From: Hortaea werneckii
Taxonomy: Eukaryota > Ascomycota > Dothideomycetes > Mycosphaerellales > Teratosphaeriaceae
NCBI GenBank assembly: GCA_037044905.1
Contig: JBAOKB010000005.1
Coordinates: 1 to 62,653, forward strand
Direction: 5' to 3'
Length of the DNA stretch: 62,653 nucleotides
A program made the position numbers and the translations under genes. Position 1 is the first letter of the stretch. Each line of letters begins with the position of its first letter. The notes under the pieces were generated by a model. It saw only the letters and a list, made by a program, of their open reading frames with translations. It did not search any database and was not told the origin of the DNA. Of the stretch, positions 1 to 9,300 are shown one piece after another.

Positions 1-259
1 TTCGGCCACTGGACGGAAGGATGCGCGATGACGTTTCACGGCCAATGGCTCGGCCAGGGAACACCACTACCACGTTCTTAGACTGCATCGCTTCTGCAGT
101 ATCACCGTTGCATTCGATGGATGGCCCTATGGCATATAAATGGTCGGATAGTCTGCTCTAGTACAAGATCACGGTAGGTACAGTATCAATGTTAGGTTCT
201 GCCTTTTCCCTTCTACACCACATACATAGGTTTCTTTTCAAAAGAGCAAAAGCATTGCC
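1..259 (+). promoter_or_regulatory. Upstream region of the NAGLU-like gene
   Basis: Non-coding sequence before the first ATG. A TATAAA element lies at 135-140, about 120 bp upstream of the start codon, a plausible TATA box. The region just before the ATG is pyrimidine-rich and then A-rich, as in many fungal leaders. No other motif was recognised. Confidence 0.4.
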
Positions 260-2841
260 ATGCGTTCCCTCGCTCTCCTCGCAGCAGCACTGTCAATAGC
301 CCTATCTCCCTTCTGCAGTGCTCATCCATCCACCGCCGGCGTCCAAGGAATCCTCCAAAGACGCCTCCCCAACCACGTCGACGACTTTACCTTCTCCCTC
401 GTGAACACCACAACCAGCAACGACAACAACACCACCTTCCTCTCCAAACCCCAAGACCACTACACCGTCCTCAACGGCCCCAACCCCGGCCAAATCCACA
501 TCTCAGCCACCTCCCCCATCGCCCTCGCCTCCGGCCTCCGCTGGTACCTCACGACCTACTGCCACGTGGACCTCTGGTGGTCCCTCGGCTCGTCGCAACT
601 CCACCTTATCCCGGAACACTTACCCCCGCTCAACTCCACGCACTCCGGTTCCAGCATAGTCCCCTGGCGCTACCACTTCAACACTGTGACCTTCTCGTAT
701 ACGACGCCCTGGTGGGGGTGGGAGGACTGGGAGTTAGAGCTAGATTGGTTGGCGCTACGCGGGGTTAACCTTCCCTTGGCCTGGGTGGGGTACGAGAAGT
801 TGCTCCTGGAGGTTCTGGTTGAGGCGGGACTGGAACGGGAGGAGGTCGTCGAGGGGTTCTTGGCCGGGCCGGGGTTCCAGGCGTGGAATCGGTTTGGGAA
901 TATCCAGGGTTCATGGGGCGGAGAGGCGCTTTCAGCGGATTGGATCGAGGCGCAGTTCGCGCTGCAGAAGAAGATCGTCGCGCGGATGGTCGAGTTGGGC
1001 ATGACGCCTGCGTTGCCTGCTTTCACGGGGTTTGTGCCCCGGGGGATCCAGGAGGTCTATCCCGACGCGAGGGTCGTGAATGGAAGTCGGTGGAACGGGT
1101 TTCCCGAGCGGTATACCAATGTCACTTTCCTCGAGCCTTTCGATCCGCTTTTCGCCCGGTTGCAGGAAAGTTTCCTCGCGAAGCAGAAGGCGGCGTTTGG
1201 GGATGTCACGCATCTCTACACCCTAGACCAGTATAACGAGAATGATCCCTATTCCGGCGACTTGGACTACCTGCACAACATCACCTCGACCACGATCGCG
1301 AGTCTCAAAGCCGCTGACCCGCAGGCAATCTGGCTCCTGCAGGGCTGGCTCTTCTACTCGTCCCAAGATTTCTGGACTAATGACCGTATCGCCGCGTACC
1401 TCGGCGGCGTCGCCGACGCGGATATGTTGATCCTCGACCTCTTTAGCGAGTCCCAGCCGCAGTGGCAAAGGACTAGTAGTTATTATGGCAAGCCGTGGAT
1501 CTGGTGTCAGTTGCATGACTATGGGGGCAATATGGGCTTGTATGGCCAGGTGGAGAATGTGACTGCGGATTCGGTTAAGGCGCTAGGGAATGAGAGTAGT
1601 ACGATGGTTGGGATGGGGTTGACGATGGAAGGGCAGGAAGGGGTAAGTTTTCCTAGGATCCCGTCCCGCCGAAATGGAGGGCATCGTGTGTGGGTGCGAG
1701 CGAAGCTGACTTTGCTTCCTGCAGAATGAGATTATGTATGATCTGCTGCTCGACCAGGCCTGGTCTCGTTCGCCTCTTGATACTGCCCGGTACTTCAGAG
1801 ATTGGGTCTCCGTGCGGTATCATGAGAGCCCGAGCTGCCTGCCTCAAGGGCTCTATAAGGCGTGGGATATCATGCGCGGGTCGGTGTATAACAATACTGA
1901 ACTCGACGTCGCCAATGCTGTCACTAAGTCGATTTTTGTTCTGTCGCCCAACACGACGGAGCTGCTCAATCGTACTGGACACCATGCAACGACTATTCAG
2001 TACGAGCCCGAGGTTCTGGTTGAAGCTTGGAAGCAATTCTATGCCGCTGCAGACGAAATGCCGGGATTGTGGGAGAATGATGCGTATAGATTCGATCTGA
2101 CGGATATAGTAAGCTTTCTACCTGCAAAGCCTCCGGCAAACCGGTGCTGACGACAATTTATAGACACGACAGGTCATGGCCAACGCCTTTTACCCGCTCT
2201 ACACTACCTTCATCACGGCCTCCAACACCTCCCAACCCTCGACCTACAACATCACTACCGCCCGCCACACAGGCGAAACCCTACTCCGACTCCTCAAAGA
2301 CCTCGACAACGTCCTGACCGCGAGCGGGATCGCCCACTTCAGCCTCCCCGCCTGGATCGCCTCGGCGCGCGCATGGGCTGACCCAACTTCTCTCCTCACG
2401 GCAACGGCTCCAACGAACCTATCCTCCTTCTCCTCCTCCCTCCCCTCCTCCATCAACACCACCGCCCTCACCGACCGCGCCAACTTCTACGAATACAACG
2501 CCCGGAACCAGATCACGCTGTGGGGTCCCCGCGGAGAAATCTCAGACTACGCTTCCAAGCAATGGGGCGGGCTGATTGGGTCGTATTACCTCCCCCGCTG
2601 GGAGATGTTTGTCGATTCTCTCCTTGAGAATAACGGGAGTTCTGAACCCGTTGCTGCTGCTGCTGCTGCTGGCGCGGGGGATGGAGGGCTGACGCAGGCA
2701 TTGCGGGACTTTGAGCTCGAGTGGCAGGGGCGGAGGTGGGGGGAGCGGCTGGGAGAGGGGTTCGAGGTGGCGCGGAGGGATGCGTTGCAGCGGGAGATGG
2801 GCAGGGTGGTGGAGGGTTGGGCTGGGGTTTTGGGGTTGTAG
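260..2841 (+). CDS. NAGLU: Secreted alpha-N-acetylglucosaminidase (GH89, NAGLU-like)
   Basis: Exons 260-1642, 1725-2108 and 2164-2841 join in frame to give 814 residues. Residues 1-21 form a signal peptide ending in a small-residue site, so the enzyme should be secreted or vacuolar; many N-x-S/T sequons follow. The family hydrolyses terminal alpha-linked N-acetylglucosamine. The GH89 landmark WWGWEDWELELDWLALRGVN lies near residue 150. The presumed acid/base Glu is in YNEN (Glu327) and the nucleophile Glu in TMEGQEG (Glu457). Intron 1 falls four residues after the nucleophile, and splicing restores the family sequence NEIMYDLLL. Intron 2 splicing restores DLTDITRQVMAN. Both introns contain GCTGAC near the acceptor. 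The C-terminus from about residue 590 is the usual all-helical domain. It is somewhat longer than the human enzyme (743 aa). Family assignment is firm; natural substrate in the fungus is unknown. Confidence 0.9.
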
Positions 2842-2937
2842 TCCTTTTCTCCATCCCCCCCACTTCCAGGATGGCGGGGTCCTACAGAAGGTTAAGAACG
2901 TTGTTGAGATGCGCGCATATCACGTTGGATTTGTGGG

Positions 2938-3672
2938 TTATATCCTCGTCCGGTTGTCCACCCGCATCCGCTCGAGCCACTCATACACCTCCCCATACGC
3001 CTTGCAGACATGTTGCACGTTCCAGCCATCCGTCCCCGTATGTCCTGGCGGGAACGTCGTCTCCTGTCCCTCCAGCGCCACATCGCCAGCGCACATGATG
3101 GCCTGCCGGAGATAGTCAAAACAGTGCGCGATATGCCAATGTGGGTCCTCTTCCACTTGCTCTGGAGGCGTGTATCCGTTCACGGCTAGGTCGTTCCATG
3201 ACCCGGCTATCATGTACAGACAGTGCAGCTGGTGGGTCATGGACGTCGTGTAGACCGTTTTATTGTGGCGGTGGTACGGTGGCGGGAGTTTGGGATGCTG
3301 CTCCGGGTTGGCAATGTGGAGGAATCCGAATCCTTGAGGGATTAGATCGAGCCAGGATTGCCGGGTGCTAGTGTGGAAGTTGGGGCTGCTGAGGTTCGCG
3401 ATGAAGGATTGGTTTGGTTGGAATGTTATTATTTCTTGGTTGAAGGAAGGCGAAATGCGAGCGACATCGCCGGCGATCTGAAGAGGGGCTTTGTGGGTTA
3501 CGAAAAGTGTAAGGGTTGACAGCCCGAAGAGGAGGGATAGAAGCCAGGGAAGGAGAGTTAGGAGAGGGGGGCAGAAGGCGCGTTGTCGTATAATCCCTCT
3601 GTCAGAATTAAATGCATCCTCTTTCTCGTCTCCTTCGCCCACGGCAAGAGGACGGTAAAAAGTTTCGGGCAT
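2938..3672 (-). CDS. UstYa/DUF3328-family oxidase-like membrane protein
   Basis: A single exon gives 244 residues. The ATG at 3672 is chosen because it has A at -3 and because the open frame upstream begins only at a GTG; MPETFYRPLAVGEGDEKE is a typical family N-terminus. One transmembrane segment lies at about residues 36-60 (PWLLSLLFGLSTLTLFV). Two histidine motifs diagnostic of the family are present: HQLHC and, about 40 residues later, HWHIAHCFDYLRQAIMC. Members of this family (UstYa, UstYb and relatives) catalyse oxidative cyclisation in fungal RiPP pathways and other secondary metabolism. No partner enzyme or repeated precursor peptide lies nearby, so this may be a solitary member of unknown substrate. 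It is convergent with the NAGLU-like gene, 96 bp away. Confidence 0.85.
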   Translation of the reverse strand: MPETFYRPLAVGEGDEKEDAFNSDRGIIRQRAFCPPLLTLLPWLLSLLFGLSTLTLFVTHKAPLQIAGDVARISPSFNQEIITFQPNQSFIANLSSPNFHTSTRQSWLDLIPQGFGFLHIANPEQHPKLPPPYHRHNKTVYTTSMTHQLHCLYMIAGSWNDLAVNGYTPPEQVEEDPHWHIAHCFDYLRQAIMCAGDVALEGQETTFPPGHTGTDGWNVQHVCKAYGEVYEWLERMRVDNRTRI

Positions 3673-4656
3673 TGTTTGAGATATCACTTGATAGATGGCG
3701 TAGAACAGAGGAAATATTGTCAACACTTACCTGGTGATGAACATTGTTGCCGCCATTATTAGGGATTGCAGCGCTGTTGCGCTAGCACACTATTAGAGTT
3801 GACATTGTCTCGGTCGTCGAAGTCAAGATGATCATTGATGAGGTCAGTAGTACTGCATCCAAAGTAGCTAGCTAAGCACCACGGAGCTCATTCCAAGACA
3901 TTGCTAATAGTGGAAGCTTAATCGACGTTGGTTTTGCTGCGAGTACGCACTGCTTGATCTTCTCCTCGGGCGGTAATATTCGGTCTGCTCTGTGTGCGGG
4001 TCTATATTAAATCAACTGCTTACAACACTTTCAATAGCCTTGGAGCAGAGAGCAAGCGTGGCGCTCGATAGTACTACGGGTCCATTCCAATGTTAGACGC
4101 GATATTAGCTTGTCAAAAAGTCCAATATTGCAATTCTATTTCGTTTATGATCTTCGGTAGGTCGGTGAGGATTGAATTAGATATTGGAAGTCCGCAGTCG
4201 ATGATTGGTATGTATGCCGCCAAAGGGATTACAAAAGAATGACAGAGTGAAGGGAAGGGGTTGCTGGTGTTGATCAAACGGAACTTGAACTCGATATCAA
4301 CTTGAGGTCTGCGGGGCGGAAAAAGGTACATAGTACCTATCTAGGTAGGTATCGTGTCACAATATCTAGCGTCAGACCCTTTTCAGGTCTAGCTCTAGGT
4401 ATTTATCACTATTTCGGCTAGCTCGGTATCTATCGATCTAGCGCGGCACTTTTTTATTTTGACATATCGAAGGTATCTGGATTTTCGATGTGAAGTAGCA
4501 AATCGGATTTCCTAAAGCGGTCGCGTTTTAGTGCCTGCTCTTCTTTCGTCAGCAAGCTTCTCCCGCCCAAGCTGCTGGCAATCTCGTCTTCGTCGGACGC
4601 CCACATGTACAGTATATACTGTCAACGCGGTCACTCGACAAGACAATCATTCCGGT
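3673..4656. other. Divergent intergenic region with a CTAG-rich patch
   Basis: About 980 bp separate two divergently transcribed genes. Small open frames here (for example 4113-4331 on the minus strand) have no recognisable features. Between 4334 and 4441 there is a cluster of CTAG tetranucleotides and an inverted repeat TACCTA-TC-TAGGTA (4334-4347). The likely promoter of the downstream gene lies here. Confidence 0.5.
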
Positions 4657-5082
4657 ATGGCTTCCGGCATTTTCGCCTCCCTGTTCCGCCGCGCACCTCA
4701 AGCGCCGGCCAATCCTATCCATTTCCCCTATACAGCTGCGACAAATCCCTTCGCCGCGAAGCGTACCTGGCCGCCGGACTTTAGCAAGCTCTCGAAGCAG
4801 CATCAATTCCGACTAGAACGTCGCTACCGTCGTAGGACGAAGCTGAAATGGGCAAGACCGAACTGGACTAAGGCTGTCAAGCTGACCCAGTGGGGCACGA
4901 TCCTGTTTGTCTGTGTATACGGTGCCCTGTACTTGGACATGGGCCAAGGCGAGTCGGCTTTTGATGGTGTCAGGAGATGGTACGCGGGTCAGGTCGGCGA
5001 TTTGCAGGGCGCAAGAGCAGCAGAGGAGGGCAAGGGTAGTGGTCTTGGAGCAGCGGCAAGTCACAGAAGGCAAGAAGGATGA
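4657..5082 (+). CDS. Small single-TM protein, probably organellar, function unknown
   Basis: 141 residues from the ATG at 4657; the longer frame starts only at a GTG (4531). I do not recognise a named family. Visible features: a short N-terminus rich in Arg and Ala (MASGIFASLFRRAP), a motif NPIHFPYTAATNPFAAKRTW that looks conserved rather than random, a very basic stretch FRLERRYRRRTKLKWARPNW at about residues 50-70, one hydrophobic segment (GTILFVCVYGALYLDMG, about 79-95), and a low-complexity C-terminus. This layout suggests a small inner-membrane protein of mitochondria, but targeting is inferred. The ordered basic-then-hydrophobic core argues for a real gene. Confidence 0.65.
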   Translation: MASGIFASLFRRAPQAPANPIHFPYTAATNPFAAKRTWPPDFSKLSKQHQFRLERRYRRRTKLKWARPNWTKAVKLTQWGTILFVCVYGALYLDMGQGESAFDGVRRWYAGQVGDLQGARAAEEGKGSGLGAAASHRRQEG

Positions 5083-5296
5083 ACGCCGTCAGTGACTGCA
5101 AGGACACCGCAAACACGATGGCAGGTGGGATGCGCAACAGCTGATCCCAGCCTATTGGACAACTGCTTCACAAAGCAAACATGCATTCAACAACGCAGCA
5201 TCTATAATCCCCCGGCGTCCAGCATGCTGCGTTGAGATTTCCCTCGACAGTCGGCAGACCTGGGTCAAGTCACGATCATTCCTACAGCATATGAAC

Positions 5297-5821
5297 ATGA
5301 GGCCAACCACCCTCTTGACTCTCCCTATGCTGGCGCTAGCATTCGCAACCCACAATACCATCGACACAGCAACGCTTCAGCAACCAACCTGCGATGATAC
5401 ACAGCCTCGAGCGCTAAGCATCTTCGGCCTAGCCGCCCAGTCACGCGACTGCATCTCTGCCCTTCACGCATACACTGCCAGCATCTCCGCAGCAGCACAT
5501 TATCACGAGAGCTTCACCGCCCAGATTGCCGAGTTCGAGAGCAACTACGATAGACTATGCCGCTGGCAGCGACTGGAGAAGCCTCCACCTCCAATGACTT
5601 GCAAGCACGTTGAGCATTTCGAGAAGCTGAAGCTGCGCTATGACGAGAGGGAGGAGGTTCGGCATGACCTGAGTAGCGGCTTCGAGACGGTCATGAGTAT
5701 TTGCGCTCCTCCTAGTGCTTCTATTGACCCGAGACTTGGAGAACATGAACTGCGGGAAGGGGTGTGGCCATTGGTGGATTGCGCTGCGGAGAGACTGAAA
5801 GCTAGGCGGGAATTTAAATAA
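5297..5821 (+). CDS. Small secreted cysteine-containing protein, unknown
   Basis: 174 residues from the second ATG (5297); an ATG two codons upstream (5291) is also possible. The first ~18 residues (MRPTTLLTLPMLALAFA) form a signal peptide. The mature part has six cysteines (in PTCDD, RDCIS, RLCRW, MTCKH, SICAP, VDCAA), which could form three disulfides, and is otherwise helical-looking and charged. No catalytic motif or repeat is visible. Size and composition fit the broad class of small secreted fungal proteins; no function can be assigned. A cross-kingdom effector role would be speculation. Confidence 0.55.
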   Translation: MRPTTLLTLPMLALAFATHNTIDTATLQQPTCDDTQPRALSIFGLAAQSRDCISALHAYTASISAAAHYHESFTAQIAEFESNYDRLCRWQRLEKPPPPMTCKHVEHFEKLKLRYDEREEVRHDLSSGFETVMSICAPPSASIDPRLGEHELREGVWPLVDCAAERLKARREFK

Positions 5822-6398
5822 GCGAGCACGTCGTGAGCGAGAATGTCAAGGGTTTGGGATGGCGTTTTCAAGAAATCGCTGTGGACGAGTAGCTTGCAGC
5901 TGGTGTATGTCAGGCAACTCCCCTAAGGTGTCCGCATATGTGCTTTCAATGGGTGTTAAATCGGTTCTCGACTGGTCGGCAGGCTAATTACAATCCATCG
6001 GGCAGTACGTACATAGTATATTGCCTATGTCATAGGGCGCGAAGTGCCTTCAAATGCACCTTCTTACTATACTCACTTCCCGAAGTGGTTTAGTGGTCTT
6101 GGCACCACCCTGGCTCGTGACTGCATGTGAAGTTGCAACCTCCCATCTTTCATTACTCGAAAGTGAGATTGCGGTGTCTGTGTCGTTCAACAACTTTACC
6201 CAGTTCATTGCATCTTCCTAGTTACTTTGTGAGACAAACACTTACACGAACTCACTTTCGCGCGTACGAGATTTGCCACCGAGCCTGCTCGCCTTCAACA
6301 GCCTGCAACCTTGACGCCTTCAAGAACATGTGACGCCTTTCGCATGGTGCATGAAGTTGAGGTGAGGAAGAGCGTGATTGAAACCGCTCTTCTTCAGG
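5822..6398. other. Intergenic region
   Basis: 577 bp without a supported gene. An inverted repeat ACATAG-8 nt-CTATGT is at 6011-6030. A stretch near 6082-6150 begins with a tRNA A-box-like sequence but lacks a B box, so it is not called. Probably the 3' end of the upstream gene and the leader/promoter of the SNF2 gene. Confidence 0.4.
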
Positions 6399-9300
6399 AT
6401 GGCAAACACATCGTTCATGCCCAAGCCCACCAGTCAATACTCGGGAAGTGATGTCTCGTCGGGGGCAGACCAATCGACGCCTGCGACATCACCAGAATCT
6501 TCTAACGAAGCTTTCTATGGCCCTCGAATGAAAGCCGAAGCGAATACGGGGCTTTCTCGAGACGCCTTAAACTTTCGTCAGAATTTGCGAAATTATCTCC
6601 CTCTTGGGTGCATAACGTGTCGAGACTACACCACTCTCGATCCTACCGGCGAGCCTGCTGGTTGGCAGGACATCGACTCAGTTGCTGTTTCGTACCGAAA
6701 CGATGCTGGCGTTTATGGTGTATTGTCCAAGTTGACAGAAGCTGGATGGATCCGGCTTCAGTCCGGGCGCAGCGCGGTCGACTCTGCTTTTATCATCTGG
6801 CGGATCTACATCCTACCTGGTGATGTCGGACACCGATTCATTGACCGGCAGAACAAAAGACTATGGTCTGCGTTAGAGAGTCTCATCCCAGATGTCGACG
6901 TCAGCAGAGCTACTTGGGAAGGCCGCTATACTCCGGAAACTGAGCAGAAGTTTGACCCCTGGGCGACTTGCGACGAAGGAAGCCTGTTCTACATGTTCAA
7001 TACTCTACCTTCTCCCTGTCCAGAGAAAGGCTTGGTCGGAGAGAAATACGCTCGCGAAGCTTTGGAAGATATCCTTGATCCTACATCGCAATTACCAGGG
7101 CTGAAGACCGCGCTCTATCCCTATCAAAGGCGCTCAGCTGGGCTGATGCTGCAGAGAGAATCGGTTAGTACACTGCAGCTTGATCCGAGGCTGGAACAGC
7201 GAACGGCCCCAGATGGAAGTACTTATTATTACAGTGCACGAGACTTGTTGTTCCTAAAACAGCCTCGTTATTATGAGGCCTGTCGTGGTGGTATATTAGC
7301 AGAGACCATGGGTCTGGGCAAAACAGTAGTCTTGCTGGCGATGATACTAGCGACCAAAGATCATCCACCAAAAGTGCCTACCGAGTACAGTACGGTGGGA
7401 ACTCGACCGAAAAGCGGCAGTCTGGCAGAGATGGCCATTTCTGCCATCAACAGAAAATCCGTCCCGTGGAAAGTCGAATTTGATCGGATAAGGCATGCCA
7501 CTGGCGATGATATGCAAAGCTGCATCGACAAGATACAAAATTCACCACCTTGCTATCACATTCCCATGGAACCGCAGCGATGGAACAGGAAAACCATCTT
7601 GCCGCCGCCAAAGAAGATGACATTAGCGTCCACCACCCTCATTGTGGTGCCTCGAAATCTTTGCAAGCAATGGCAGTCGGAGCTTGTGAAGCACGTCGAC
7701 GAGAGTGCCTTGAAAGTGTTAGTGATGGAAGATCTCAAGCGAGCATTACCTCCGCCCCCTGAGCTGCGGACGTACGATGTCGTGTTGTTCACACGTAACC
7801 GCTTTGAGATGGAGATCCGAGATGGTTCGGATGAGCAAGGTCGACGAATACTAGCGACTCAACTTGCTTGTCGCTGTCCCTATATCGGTGCGACAAGGAC
7901 TCGTGACTGCAACTGCTTGCGGTCTAACGACCTATACGACTCGCCTCTTAAACACCTACACTTCAAACGTCTAATCATCGATGAGGGCCATTTCTTTTCG
8001 AATAGTGGCAGCACAGCTGTCTCTGTGGCGAACAAGCTGGTCAAGGCAGACCACCGCTGGGTGGTAAGTGGTACGCCGGCGAAAGATCTCCTCGGCGTGG
8101 AGGTGGACATTTCGGGAGCGGAGAGTTCGTGGCAAACACCAGGAACAACATCTTCTCGTGACGCTGTGCTAGAGCAACGCAAGACATTCAATCTCAAGGA
8201 AGACACTGCTGGTGCGGTGAAGAGTCTTGGTTCTCTGGCTACGCATTTTCTGAAGATACGGCCTTGGTGCCCTTCGGATGCCGGCGAGCGAAAGGCTGAG
8301 TGGGACGATTATATTTACCGTCACCAAGATTGTCGGAAAAGAACGCACTCTGGCTTCTCGAGTGGCCTCAGACGAACACTTGAAGCCATGGTCGTGAAGA
8401 CTCAGCCGGAAGATGTTGAAAGGGACATTGAATTACCTCCGCTCAGCCACGAAATCACTCGGTTGGAACCCTCGTTCTATGACAAGCTCACTGCGAACTT
8501 GTTCACACTAGTATTGACTGTCAATGCTGTCACCTCTGAACGGACAGATGCAGACTATCTGTTCCATAAGAACAGCGCGAAGGCTCGATACCAGCTTATT
8601 CATAATCTGCGCCAAAGCGCATTCTTTTGGACCGGTTTCAGTGAGGCTGACGTTGAAGCGAGCATCAAGAACAGCAGCGGCTATTTAAGTAAAGAGGGTA
8701 CCGCTTGCTCACCAGAGGATAGACAACTGTTGACCGAAATGCTTGCTTGTGCGGAGGCGACCAAGACGACAGTCGGCTGGGCGTCAATGAGCCGGTCTCA
8801 TGAGCTTGGCTTGTTTATCGAGAGCTGGCCTTCCGAGAGCGCTGAGCACTGGGCTTTCAGTGAATCTCGATCACCTCTTCTCACAGGCGTCTCGCAATTG
8901 TTGGAAGCTCAAAAGTATGTCAATGAGCGTGCTGGGGCCCATGATCCCGGTGAAGGATTAGCAGGTGCTGGAATCCGTTCGTTGGCTCCGGCCCGCCATG
9001 GCACGTCTAAAGAGGAAGCCAAGGATGTGAAAAAGCTCGAGAAGCCGTTATTGACCAAGTCGGGTATTCCGACCTCCAGTCTTGATGGCGAGCCTGCTTT
9101 GAAGCGGCGATCATCTGCAAGTGGCAGAGGGGCCAAATCACCCCAGCAGAAGAGGATCACGAAGACCTTCAAATCAACCAAGCCGAAGTCGCCCAAAGAC
9201 CAGACGGTAGCAAGAAAAAAGGAAGACATTTCGAACACTGCATCGCCTTCAACAGTCTCGACATCAAACGACGGTCCAAGAATAAGTCGTAAACGCAAAC

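Noticed and set aside
6082..6150. tRNA-like start (GTGGTTTAGTGGTCTTGGCAC)
   Set aside because: Resembles an A box, but no GGTTCGAATCC-type B box follows at the right distance and no acceptor stem pairs.
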